From the NCBI GenBank assembly GCA_025449735.1, contig JANWIV010000003.1, forward strand, positions 1 to 64,000: 64,000 nucleotides of DNA, in the 5' to 3' direction. The notes under the pieces are model-generated. The model was not told where the DNA came from, did not search any database, and worked only from the letters and a program-made list of their open reading frames with translations. This DNA comes from Candidatus Microgenomates bacterium. GTDB taxonomy: Bacteria > Patescibacteriota > Microgenomatia > UBA1406 > HO2-37-13b. Below are positions 35,126 through 43,295 of the stretch, in pieces; positions within the stretch are counted from its first letter, which is position 1; each line of letters opens with the position of its first letter. The translations under genes were made by a program, and so were the position numbers.

Positions 35126-35256
35126 TTATAAAAGTTTTTTTCTGATTTTGTCGGCAAGATTATAGATTGGATAAAAAGAACTGTTTGTCACCAGTTCATA
35201 GCTACCAATAAATTCCACAAAATCTATACCTAAAAAATTTTTAAATCAGTCCCTTC
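35126..35256 (-). pseudogene. C-terminal remnant of a FemAB-family gene
   Basis: Read on the reverse strand this stretch gives GIDFVEFIGSYELV, then FYPIYNLADKIRKKLL and a stop. It aligns closely with the end of the intact FemAB protein at 35941-36948 (GGEFVEFVGSYDLV, FYPIYNIAYRIRKRLI). No start or upstream domains remain; upstream the frame hits stops at the end of the next gene. It is best read as the tail of a duplicated, deleted copy. Confidence 0.8.
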
Positions 35257-35271
35257 AAAATATCAGAAGTT

Positions 35272-35850
35272 TTAAAGACGAGTCGGAGCAATAGAAATTG
35301 GTTGAACTTGTTTACTGTTTGCCGGTATTATTTGAATTTCACAACCGCACATTGTTCCAGCCAGTTTAATTGCATCCTTAAGACAGGGTTCATCTGCAAC
35401 GCACATATTGTCTGGTAAATCGCATTCAACACCAGAAAATTGCGATGAATATTTAACGATACGGCAATATTGCTCATATCCTTTAGGTATTGTTGGTTTA
35501 TATGGTTTATTGCAAGTCGTAGAAAAAGATTTTACACATGCCGGGGCACCACGATCATGCATACCTATCTCATAAACGCAAGGATAAGTAGCCCAAAGAT
35601 CGTCTCGACAATCTGACTGAATATTTTCTGCATTTGATTTATATATTATTTCAGTATTGGGATTAATTTCTGAAATTACTTGAGCAGTTGAAGATTCAAA
35701 GCTCTCAGTTGCTTGGGAAGTGATTTTTAATGCTTGTTGATTTTGTAATCGGTTTATACTGAGAAATGTAATGCATCCTATTAAAAGGATGACAATCAAT
35801 AGAATAAAAGTAACATATTTCTGACTCTTGGTAAAATGATGTGGCTCCAT
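35272..35850 (-). CDS. Cys-rich membrane-anchored exported protein
   Basis: The family is not recognised. The 192-residue protein has an N-terminal membrane helix (about 13-31) and an outer part with ten cysteines, including CDLPDNMCVADEPC and MCGCEI. It resembles the gene at 7081-7515 in layout, though not clearly in sequence. TTGACA, 17 bases and TAGACT (reading sense, 35858-35886) end 7 bases before the ATG, a good promoter. It sits between an intact FemAB gene and a FemAB remnant, so it may have arrived with or after the duplication. Confidence 0.7.
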   Translation of the reverse strand: MEPHHFTKSQKYVTFILLIVILLIGCITFLSINRLQNQQALKITSQATESFESSTAQVISEINPNTEIIYKSNAENIQSDCRDDLWATYPCVYEIGMHDRGAPACVKSFSTTCNKPYKPTIPKGYEQYCRIVKYSSQFSGVECDLPDNMCVADEPCLKDAIKLAGTMCGCEIQIIPANSKQVQPISIAPTRL

Positions 35851-35940
35851 TTATTTAAGTCTAATATTAGTATTAATAGATGTCAAGTATTTCATTGTGA
35901 ACAAGTCAGACTAGTAGAAAACAATTCATTGAATAAATTA

Positions 35941-36948
35941 TTAAATTAGTCGTTTACGTATTCGATAAGCAATATTGTATATGGGATAGAAAACTGGATT
36001 AATCACCAAATCATAACTACCCACAAACTCCACAAATTCCCCTCCAAAACCTTCTTTAAATCTAGTAAATCCTGCCCAATCACTATCTTTAAGATTTGTC
36101 TCAGCATAGTCTGGCGGCAATGACCCCCACATATCAAAAGCCCGGCAACCTAAGGATTTTGCAAGTAGCATCGATTGCCACATGAGTAGATTTGGCGCCA
36201 TAACATTCCGATACTCAATTGAAGAGCCACCATAGGGATAATAAGCCACATCATTAAATATAAAAAGTTCAAATGCCGATAGCGGAATTATTTTACCATT
36301 AACTTCTAGTTGGGCGATCAAAATATGAGAAATCCCGTCTTTTAACGAATCGAAAACAGTTTTATGATAAACCTTGTTGTGACCGTGATATTTTTGTCTC
36401 GCAGTAGTTTTAAAATAAAGGTTAGCAAAAATTTCAAAACCCTCATCATTCGTCATCTCGCGGACGGTGACATTATGTTTTTGTGCTACCTTGATGTTAT
36501 AGCGCGTTTTTGATTTCATTACCGCTAGTAACTCTTCTTCTGACTTAGTCAAGTCTACAACCTGAGTCCAATCGGTAAATAAGGGATGGGGTGAATTTAA
36601 CAATTTCGAATTTCGAATTTCGAATTTCGAATTTTTCTTAATATTTGGTTCCATTTTTACAAATATCGCTCGCCTTTTTTTTCCTTCGATGAAAATCTTT
36701 TCTAACATTTCCTTTGAAGGTAAGACTGATCGCGGTAGATAGCCAATGGTAAAAGGAGTATGTGGGATTTTATGAAAAGTGATCGTAAACACCGCGATTG
36801 ACTGGTCACCATTAAATTCTCCCAATCGCAATATTTCAATACCCATTTTCTGCCGAGCTTCTCCCCACTCCCAAGACTGCAAAGGATGAGTAGCGACCTT
36901 ATTAAGGACCTCGCTATCAAAATTTTCCTCAATGGTTCGTATTGTCAT
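35941..36948 (-). CDS. FemAB-family aminoacyltransferase
   Basis: The 335-residue protein has the FemX/FemAB double GNAT-like fold: HPLQSWEWGEARQKMG at the N-terminus, the conserved SKTRYNIKVAQKHNV near the middle, and PYGGSSIEYRNVMAPNLLMW in the second half. Relatives add amino acids from aminoacyl-tRNA to the peptide of lipid II, so it probably shapes peptidoglycan cross-bridges. A TTTCGAA heptamer run (36603-36636) encodes KNSKFEIRNSK within the first half. It is followed by a decayed copy of its own 3' end. Confidence 0.88.
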   Translation of the reverse strand: MTIRTIEENFDSEVLNKVATHPLQSWEWGEARQKMGIEILRLGEFNGDQSIAVFTITFHKIPHTPFTIGYLPRSVLPSKEMLEKIFIEGKKRRAIFVKMEPNIKKNSKFEIRNSKLLNSPHPLFTDWTQVVDLTKSEEELLAVMKSKTRYNIKVAQKHNVTVREMTNDEGFEIFANLYFKTTARQKYHGHNKVYHKTVFDSLKDGISHILIAQLEVNGKIIPLSAFELFIFNDVAYYPYGGSSIEYRNVMAPNLLMWQSMLLAKSLGCRAFDMWGSLPPDYAETNLKDSDWAGFTRFKEGFGGEFVEFVGSYDLVINPVFYPIYNIAYRIRKRLI

Positions 36949-37010
36949 GAAATGTATTAAGTCTATTAATATCTAATTGATCTAATTATACTAATTGAGC
37001 TGATATATTA

Positions 37011-37112
37011 AATTCGAAATCCGAAGTTCGAAATACGAAACAAATTCTAAATTCGAATTTATGTAATTATTAAATATTGTTTCGAAATTCGAGATTCGAG
37101 ATTCGGATTTGT
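37011..37112. repeat. Degenerate TTCGAAA heptamer array
   Basis: Seven-base units such as AATTCGA, AATCCGA, AGTTCGA and TTCGAGA repeat in two blocks across the spacer between the FemAB and pcrA-like genes. It is the same repeat type that is translated inside the FemAB gene and in the GT4 gene at 8945-8981. Confidence 0.85.
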
Positions 37113-37147
37113 TAAGTAAATATTGATTAGAAATTAGAAATTATCCT

Positions 37148-38929
37148 TTAAAATGACCTCGTATAATTATATTCTTCATCCTCTTCTCTTATGAAGCGTG
37201 ATTTTTCGGAAGCGATGCGCCGACCAAAGACAAACCTTCGTCTGACATGACTAATTTTCAGCCCCTCTCCGGCTCGAGTCGCTCCAACATAAAAAAGTCT
37301 TCTCTCCTCTTCAAGCTCCGCGTCGTCATACATGGCTCGACTATGTGGCAAGATTCCTTCTTCAAGTCCGGTGATAAATACATGGGCAAATTCAAGCCCT
37401 TTACAGGCATGCAAAGTCATCAAACTAACTCCTTGTTTCACCCCTTTTTGTTTTTCTTGCTCGGAATATTCCGACTCCACAAGAGCAATTTGCTCCAGAA
37501 ATTCTGTCAACTTAGGATAGGCGAGAGCAACTGAGCGAAGCTCTCTAATATTTTCTAGTCTGGCTAGATCACTCTCATCATGCTCATCAAACCGAGATAG
37601 ATAATCAGTGCTTTCCAAAATTTCGGTAATCAGCTCATCGGTAGAATGATTTTCAATATCATCTTTCAGCTTTTCATACAATTGCTTAAATTCTGAGAAT
37701 CTTTTCTTGCCTATTTTTAATACTCGCTTAAGCGATACCTCATCATTTGGTTTTACAAAAAGGCGCAAATATGACAAGATATCTTTGATTTCGGCTCTGG
37801 CATAAAATCGCACTCCCCCTACCAAGACATAAGGAATACCCGCATGAAGAAACGCCTCTTCAATGACTCTCGACATAGCATTTATCCGATATAAAACCGC
37901 AATATCCTCATAGCTTCCGGTACCTTGGGCAATTTTATCGACTTCAGTTGCTATATACATCGCCTCCTCTTGCTCATTCTCAAATTCAATAATACCAACC
38001 GCCTCCCCTACGTCGTTGCTGGTATGGAGCTTTAGTATTGGATGGGAAGAATTTTTGGAAATGATGCCATAGGCAAAATCAAGAATATTTTGTGTGGAGC
38101 GATAATTTTCTTCCAAATAATAAACCTGTACGTCAGGAAAATCTTTTTGAAATTTTTCCAAATTTCTGATATCAGCCCCTCGCCAAGAATATATGCTTTG
38201 GGCAAAATCCCCGACAACTGTTATATTGCGATATTTTTCTGCAAGCAATCGCGTGAGAGTATATTGAGCATAATTGGTATCTTGAAATTCATCAATGAGA
38301 ATGTAGCGAAATTTACGCTGATATTTTTCAAGAATTTGTGAATTACGACGAAACATGAGGACTGTTTTAAATAGCAGGTCATCAAAATCAACCGCTCCAG
38401 CTTTAGTTAATCGTTTTTGATATTGGGTATAAATCTCAACTATCGATTCATCAAATGAATTTCGTGACAGCGTCGCCAGTTTGCTCGGCGTAATTAAATT
38501 ATCTTTGGCAGAAGATATTTTGTTGCTAATATACGATGGGGTAATTTTGCGTTCTGACTTGATTTGTTTTAATATGTCTTTGATAATCGACTCCTTATCA
38601 TCTTCATCATAAATGAGAAAATTCCTGTCAAGAGAAACTGATTCACCATCAATCCTCAGGAGGCGGGCACACAGCGAATGAAAAGTGCCAACAAATCCAA
38701 GTGTTCTACCGACTCTCTGCTTCATCTCACCTGCTGCCTTGTTGGTAAAGGTGACCATTAATATCGACTCCGGTTGTACATCTTTATCTTCTATCAAGTG
38801 TAGTACTTTTGAAACCAGCACCCTTGTCTTACCACTCCCCGCTCCGGCCAAAATGACTGAGGGACCATTTGACTGCATTGCGGCCTCCTTCTGTTTAGAA
38901 TTTAGATCATTGATTAGCGATTTTTTCAT
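37148..38929 (-). CDS. SF1A DNA helicase, UvrD/PcrA/Rep family
   Basis: The protein of about 593 residues has the helicase motifs LAGAGSGKTRVL, VTFTNKAAGEMKQR, LIDEFQDTNYAQ, GDFAQSIYSWRGA and LHACKGLEF. It unwinds DNA in 3'-5' direction for repair and replication restart. It is shorter than PcrA (about 720) and lacks the C-terminal polymerase-binding tail. The frame opens nine codons earlier, but a TATTAT box sits 4 bases before ATG 38929, so that start is preferred. Confidence 0.93.
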   Translation of the reverse strand: MKKSLINDLNSKQKEAAMQSNGPSVILAGAGSGKTRVLVSKVLHLIEDKDVQPESILMVTFTNKAAGEMKQRVGRTLGFVGTFHSLCARLLRIDGESVSLDRNFLIYDEDDKESIIKDILKQIKSERKITPSYISNKISSAKDNLITPSKLATLSRNSFDESIVEIYTQYQKRLTKAGAVDFDDLLFKTVLMFRRNSQILEKYQRKFRYILIDEFQDTNYAQYTLTRLLAEKYRNITVVGDFAQSIYSWRGADIRNLEKFQKDFPDVQVYYLEENYRSTQNILDFAYGIISKNSSHPILKLHTSNDVGEAVGIIEFENEQEEAMYIATEVDKIAQGTGSYEDIAVLYRINAMSRVIEEAFLHAGIPYVLVGGVRFYARAEIKDILSYLRLFVKPNDEVSLKRVLKIGKKRFSEFKQLYEKLKDDIENHSTDELITEILESTDYLSRFDEHDESDLARLENIRELRSVALAYPKLTEFLEQIALVESEYSEQEKQKGVKQGVSLMTLHACKGLEFAHVFITGLEEGILPHSRAMYDDAELEEERRLFYVGATRAGEGLKISHVRRRFVFGRRIASEKSRFIREEDEEYNYTRSF

Positions 38930-38976
38930 GAGTATAATATTATCAAAACTGAGCATAAGTTGCTAGTTAAGTATTC

Positions 38977-39627
38977 ATGAAATATATTATTGGAAATTGG
39001 AAAGCATACAAAAATGATAGAGAAGCACTAGATTGGGTCATGGCTTTTCAAAAATATGATCTGACAAAATTTAAAGACAAGGTGGAAATAATAATTTGTC
39101 CTCCTTTTCCCTTGCTTCCGATTGTCAAACAGGCTTTAACGGAAACTAGTCAAATCAAATTAGCTAGCCAAGATATCTCATTTTTTCATGCTGGCTCCTA
39201 TACTGGGGAGGTGTCAGCCCACACCCTAAAAGGGATGGTGGATTATTGTTTAATTGGTCACAGTGAAAGACGGAAATATCTTCATGAAACCGATGATATG
39301 CTATCTCAAAAAGCGCTCAATGCGCAGGACTTTGATATTACACCAATTTATTGTATTCGTATGCCAGCAGACCGAATTCCTGACAAAGTGAAGTTCGTCG
39401 CCTATGAGCCGACCGCCGCCATCGGCACCGGTGCCAATGAGGATGTCTCAACTGTACTTAAAATAAAACAGGAATTATCAAAAAAACCAGAGGTATTTAT
39501 CTATGGTGGATCGGTGACCTTAAGCAATGCTTCTCAATATCTTCAAGAAAACGAAATTGATGGCGTGCTTCCCGGAGGAGCTTCACTAAAACCGGATGTT
39601 TTTTACGGAATCATAAACTGCGTTTAA
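38977..39627 (+). CDS. tpiA: Triosephosphate isomerase, short form
   Basis: The 216-residue protein has the catalytic Lys in IGNWKAYKN, the catalytic His in IGHSERRKYLHE and the catalytic Glu in AYEPTAAIGTG, plus the phosphate-binding YGGSVT and GVLPGGASLK. It interconverts the two triose phosphates of glycolysis. It is about 35 residues shorter than normal bacterial enzymes and close to the archaeal size. It is divergent from the helicase gene with 47 bases between. Confidence 0.95.
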   Translation: MKYIIGNWKAYKNDREALDWVMAFQKYDLTKFKDKVEIIICPPFPLLPIVKQALTETSQIKLASQDISFFHAGSYTGEVSAHTLKGMVDYCLIGHSERRKYLHETDDMLSQKALNAQDFDITPIYCIRMPADRIPDKVKFVAYEPTAAIGTGANEDVSTVLKIKQELSKKPEVFIYGGSVTLSNASQYLQENEIDGVLPGGASLKPDVFYGIINCV

Positions 39628-39636
39628 AAAATATTC

Positions 39637-40329
39637 CTAGAAAGCTAAAGCCATAATTATCAACAATGAGGATATTACTGCAATTGCAATTGAGGTAGTA
39701 ATATTCCCCGAAATTGGTAAAGACTCAACCGCATTTGTCGGATTTGGTGCTTCGGTCAATATAGACATCGTTGGTGTTATTGTCACCGTTGGGGTGCTCG
39801 TAACTTGAGAGGTAGAGGCAACTACAGTCGTCGGCGTCAATGTGGTGAATAAAGTTGGCGTCAATATAATTGGAGCCATGGTACTGATTACAGTAACAGA
39901 TGGAATTGAAGTTGGCGTCGCTGGTAACCCAGTACCCCCGAGACCGAAGTCAGTGTCCCCAATATCTTGAGCCGCACTAGTTGGCTCAACTGCGACAATT
40001 TCACGCTCGAACTTTTCTTCACTGACGCGACGGGCAAAAAAAACTATTCCTGAAAAAACTAGTAAACAAAGTGCCACTATACCGATTAAGATATATTTCT
40101 TTCGCTTTTCCGTCTCTTTCATTAGTGGTTGCGATTGTACCTTCCTAACAACGCTTATTGATTGAGGGGTTCTTTTCTTGCCGGTGTCAAATTCAGTAAT
40201 TTCAACTTTTTTATTTTTACCGTGTTTGTGAACAGCATGATAAATTTCATAACCAATAATTAGTACCGTGATAATAAAAGTACCTACTGCCAATTTGCTA
40301 ATTGATGTAAGAAAACTCAATATATCCAT
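39637..40329 (-). CDS. Thr/Pro-rich surface protein with two terminal membrane helices
   Basis: The family is not recognised. The 230-residue protein has a membrane helix near 11-29, a basic cytoplasmic-type stretch, a second helix near 78-98, a long Thr/Pro/Val linker and a final LPISG followed by a hydrophobic helix. The last part looks like a weak sorting signal (LPxTG-type) without a charged tail. It is the last gene of the rpsT-pilN-pilO unit, one base after the previous gene. Confidence 0.6.
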   Translation of the reverse strand: MDILSFLTSISKLAVGTFIITVLIIGYEIYHAVHKHGKNKKVEITEFDTGKKRTPQSISVVRKVQSQPLMKETEKRKKYILIGIVALCLLVFSGIVFFARRVSEEKFEREIVAVEPTSAAQDIGDTDFGLGGTGLPATPTSIPSVTVISTMAPIILTPTLFTTLTPTTVVASTSQVTSTPTVTITPTMSILTEAPNPTNAVESLPISGNITTSIAIAVISSLLIIMALAF

Positions 40330-40330
40330 A

Positions 40331-41662
40331 TTAAAAAAGTAAAATAAATCCCATACCGATTATGACCAGCGCAGTTGAAAAAATTGCCGCCGGTATAATA
40401 TTTGGTCCTGTTATTGGAGGTGTGGGGGTTGGTGTCAAACTACCAGTTGGACTTAATGTTGGGACAAGAGTCACTACTGGCGTCTCAATGATTTCTGTAG
40501 GTGTCACTGAAACCGATGTTGTCACCTGAGGAGGTGTTAAAGTCGCCCCACCTGTCGCTTCAGCCAAAACAGACGAACCGCTTTCCATGACAAAAAAATC
40601 CCGCTCAATATTTACCTTTTGATTATGATCGTCGTTGGTAGATATTTTAACCGTATGCTTGCCAAACAATAGCCCAATAGATGGCGAAAAATTCCACAAA
40701 CCCTTCTCATCGGTAGTTACGGTAAAATTTCTCTCCTCAGGTAAAATTTTCCCCTCAACTACTTTATCTGGAAAAGCGACTCCTTTAAATAACGGTCTAC
40801 TACTAGAAATTTGCGCGTCTTTTTTGGGATAGATAAAGTCAATTGCTTGATATATCTGTCCATCGGCTTTTTTTAGAAATTGATCACTTTCCCCTAGGGT
40901 TTTCGCTTGCGCAATTTCAGTTTTTCCTTCATTCATAACCAAATTATCAACAATTGGACTGACATCATTTATTGATTTTTCTACAGCTAATATGTCTCCC
41001 GAGTCATCTATAATTTTAAACTTCACAATCTCATCTGCTGGAATAGACTCGTATAGCGGTTTCAAACTGGTCTTCTCATATAAACAGCAAAGTGAAAGCA
41101 GAAAAGTACCATCACTGTTAGTCATCGTTATTTGCTTGACCGCGAGTGCAGGCTCAACTATTACAATCGCATGAGTCAATGCTTTACCATGACTGTCAAC
41201 TACTTTCCCAAATGCCGGGCCTCGATCGCTGGTTTGGGAAGTTTTTCTTGCAGTTTTGAAACTAAATGGGGAATCACTACTGGCACCTCGAGAAGTTTCG
41301 TTATTCACTAATTTAAAAAAATATGTCTCGTCTGGATCAAGATTACTTAATAAAACTAAATGATTTTGTCTACTCTTAGGAAAATTCGTTTTGTCTTGAA
41401 CTTCAAACGCTTTAGTATCGAGTGAGTTTGCTGACTTCCCATATATTAAATATGACTCAGCTGGAATATCGCTTCGCCAATATATCCCAGCAGTGCTGAA
41501 GGTAATATTGCCGATTTCGGTTGACTCGATTTTTACTTCTTTTTTAGTTGGCAATTCACCTTGTTTAAATACAAATACCAAACATAAAGCTAAAATAAGC
41601 GTCCCTAAAAAAGCCACTGGCAAGGGAATATGTTGTTTTTTGGTATAAAAGGAATAACTCAT
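40331..41662 (-). CDS. Multi-domain surface protein with Fn3-like and Ig-like segments
   Basis: The 443-residue protein has an N-terminal helix (about 15-31), a segment like the N-domain of purple acid phosphatase or fibronectin III (NITFSTAGIYWRSDIPAES), a carboxypeptidase-regulatory-like domain (GPAFGKVVDSHGKALTHAIV), an Ig-like domain, a Thr/Pro linker and a C-terminal PPITG plus membrane helix. It should stand outside the cell, tethered at both ends or sorted. Its position behind pilN and pilO suggests a role with the type IV pilus, perhaps adhesion. Confidence 0.65.
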   Translation of the reverse strand: MSYSFYTKKQHIPLPVAFLGTLILALCLVFVFKQGELPTKKEVKIESTEIGNITFSTAGIYWRSDIPAESYLIYGKSANSLDTKAFEVQDKTNFPKSRQNHLVLLSNLDPDETYFFKLVNNETSRGASSDSPFSFKTARKTSQTSDRGPAFGKVVDSHGKALTHAIVIVEPALAVKQITMTNSDGTFLLSLCCLYEKTSLKPLYESIPADEIVKFKIIDDSGDILAVEKSINDVSPIVDNLVMNEGKTEIAQAKTLGESDQFLKKADGQIYQAIDFIYPKKDAQISSSRPLFKGVAFPDKVVEGKILPEERNFTVTTDEKGLWNFSPSIGLLFGKHTVKISTNDDHNQKVNIERDFFVMESGSSVLAEATGGATLTPPQVTTSVSVTPTEIIETPVVTLVPTLSPTGSLTPTPTPPITGPNIIPAAIFSTALVIIGMGFILLF

Positions 41663-41665
41663 ATT

Positions 41666-41851
41666 TTAAAATCTAGTTTTAAGCAATTCTATAATTCCAG
41701 TATCCACCGATGCAGAAATTTTTGATGTCACTTCAGTATTCTCGATTTTAATATGACGACTAGAGGCGACATGAGCCAAATCGGCAATAATCCATGCCAC
41801 TACCGTCAAGAAAATCACAATCGACATTATAAGCAACTCTCTTTGTTTCAT
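41666..41851 (-). CDS. Small single-helix membrane protein
   Basis: The family is not recognised. The 61-residue protein has one membrane helix (about 7-25) followed by a short outer part. It lies between pilO and the multi-domain surface protein with gaps of three bases on each side, so it is co-transcribed. It could take the place of a small pilus-assembly subunit such as PilP, but no sequence match supports this. Confidence 0.6.
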   Translation of the reverse strand: MKQRELLIMSIVIFLTVVAWIIADLAHVASSRHIKIENTEVTSKISASVDTGIIELLKTRF

Positions 41852-41854
41852 AAT

Positions 41855-42430
41855 TTATATATAGTAAACCGCTAATTTCAATGTAACCTCTAGTCTAGTG
41901 ACACCCTCAATCTCAGTATTAACTATCTTAATAGTGTCAATTGTTTTTAGCCTTCTTTGACTATGTATGAGTCTCAAAAAAGTCGTCATTTGAGCATAAT
42001 CTGCAGTAAAAGTCATATTGATTCCTAGATTTTTTAGCTCTTTTTTTGCAGTTTCTTCTGATTTGTACGTAGTCTCATTGATTGTTAACTCATCTATAGT
42101 CACCCCGGCAGAAGCTGCCGCCGATTCTACCTCGCCAATAACCGAGCCTGTCGACGGACTTGAGGGCATCGCCGAATCGATTAAATATCGATCTTCTCTA
42201 ATCGATTCTAGGTCTGTTTGAATTTTTATTACTGAACGAATGTTTTCATCAAAAATTTCATTAATCGCTTTAAGTTCCTCCGCCTCCTTTTGAAGTGAGA
42301 CGCCAACCGACAACACAGGCCTTATTACAAAAAAAGCAAAGAAAGAGAACACCAGCAAAAAAATAATTAGATATGAATAATCCTGAACCTCTTTATTTGA
42401 CAATAATTCTTTAAGCTTTTGACTATCCAT
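41855..42430 (-). CDS. pilO: Type IV pilus assembly protein PilO
   Basis: The 191-residue protein has a cytoplasmic N-terminus, one membrane helix (about 19-40), a coiled coil (LQKEAEELKAINEIFDENI) and a ferredoxin-like outer domain with TFTADYAQMTTFLRLI. This is the PilO layout. With PilN it forms the inner-membrane alignment complex of type IV pili. It follows pilN after five bases. Confidence 0.85.
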   Translation of the reverse strand: MDSQKLKELLSNKEVQDYSYLIIFLLVFSFFAFFVIRPVLSVGVSLQKEAEELKAINEIFDENIRSVIKIQTDLESIREDRYLIDSAMPSSPSTGSVIGEVESAAASAGVTIDELTINETTYKSEETAKKELKNLGINMTFTADYAQMTTFLRLIHSQRRLKTIDTIKIVNTEIEGVTRLEVTLKLAVYYI

Positions 42431-42435
42431 ATTAA

Positions 42436-42957
42436 TTAAATGGTGACAATGATTGAAAAATCAAACTGTGAATCGATATTACGAATTACGTTTTCAATGA
42501 CTATTTCCTTAAATCGTTTACTTTGAGTTAGTCTTGCTTTCATTGACTGAACTGATCCGGACGTAATTGATTGTCCTTTGATATATATTTTGTCTTCACC
42601 CCATTCAAAAGAGCTAATTGTCATATCAGCGGGTATATTGGTGAAAATATAACTTAAAATCTCCACATATTTATTTTGTGAATCAATCAATTCACGAATA
42701 TGCTTTGTTTTTATTGAGAGTTCCTCAGCTTCAGCAATTAATGGAAAAGTGATCGATAGAATTTGTTGCTTTTGTGAAAACGCCTCTTTGTAATCAATAA
42801 TCTGCTGATCAATGTAAAAACGAAAAAAGAAAACTGAAATTACCGCAATTTGAGTAATAACAATAATATACCTGAAATAATGCAGGCCAAAATATAACAG
42901 TTTATCGATCAACCGCTTCTTTTTTTTAGGAAGAAGATTTATCCTTATGTCTTTCAT
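42436..42957 (-). CDS. pilN: Type IV pilus assembly protein PilN
   Basis: The 173-residue protein starts MKDIRINLLPKKKKR, the conserved cytoplasmic peptide of PilN that docks on PilM, followed by a membrane helix (about 30-50), a coiled coil and an alpha-beta outer domain. Its partner gene pilO follows at once. pilM is not adjacent. It lies 18 bases after rpsT and is probably transcribed with it. Confidence 0.87.
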   Translation of the reverse strand: MKDIRINLLPKKKKRLIDKLLYFGLHYFRYIIVITQIAVISVFFFRFYIDQQIIDYKEAFSQKQQILSITFPLIAEAEELSIKTKHIRELIDSQNKYVEILSYIFTNIPADMTISSFEWGEDKIYIKGQSITSGSVQSMKARLTQSKRFKEIVIENVIRNIDSQFDFSIIVTI

Positions 42958-42975
42958 TGGTGTTGAGCTTTGATG

Positions 42976-43200
42976 CTATTTGCTACGCGCGATTCTACTC
43001 TTTAATCGTGCTGCCTTTTTTTTATGAATGACGCGTTTTTTGGCAGCTCGGTCAATTTTGGAATAAGCTGTCGCGATGTCGCTTTTGCTTCCAGAGCTTT
43101 TTTTAATCGCTTTTTTAAAAGCACTACGAATGACACGGTTATTGCTTTTACGCACTTTGTCTTGTTTTAGCTTCTTTTTTGCAGATTTAATTATTGGCAT
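42976..43200 (-). CDS. rpsT: 30S ribosomal protein S20
   Basis: The protein of 74 residues is very basic and opens MPIIKSAKKKLKQDKVRK, then has the S20 pattern SNNRVIRSAFKKAIKK and KGVIHKK-type repeats near the end. It binds 16S rRNA early in 30S assembly. A GTG three codons upstream is in frame but forms part of the GAGGTG ribosome site, so ATG 43200 was chosen. This is one of only two convincing Shine-Dalgarno sites in the window. It heads the pilus gene unit. Confidence 0.93.
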   Translation of the reverse strand: MPIIKSAKKKLKQDKVRKSNNRVIRSAFKKAIKKSSGSKSDIATAYSKIDRAAKKRVIHKKKAARLKSRIARSK

Positions 43201-43295
43201 ATAAAACACCTCGCTTTCTATTCAAAGTGTATCTAAAATGAGTCAAATATACAATGGCTTGAGCAGTGTTGTCATTGTATAATAATGTAACCTAA

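Noticed and set aside
37011-37112. CRISPR array
   Set aside because: The units are seven bases with no spacers and no cas genes are in the window.
31544-38929. AddAB or RecBCD gene cluster
   Set aside because: Only two separate UvrD-family helicases are present, with unrelated genes between them, and no AddB or RecC partner.
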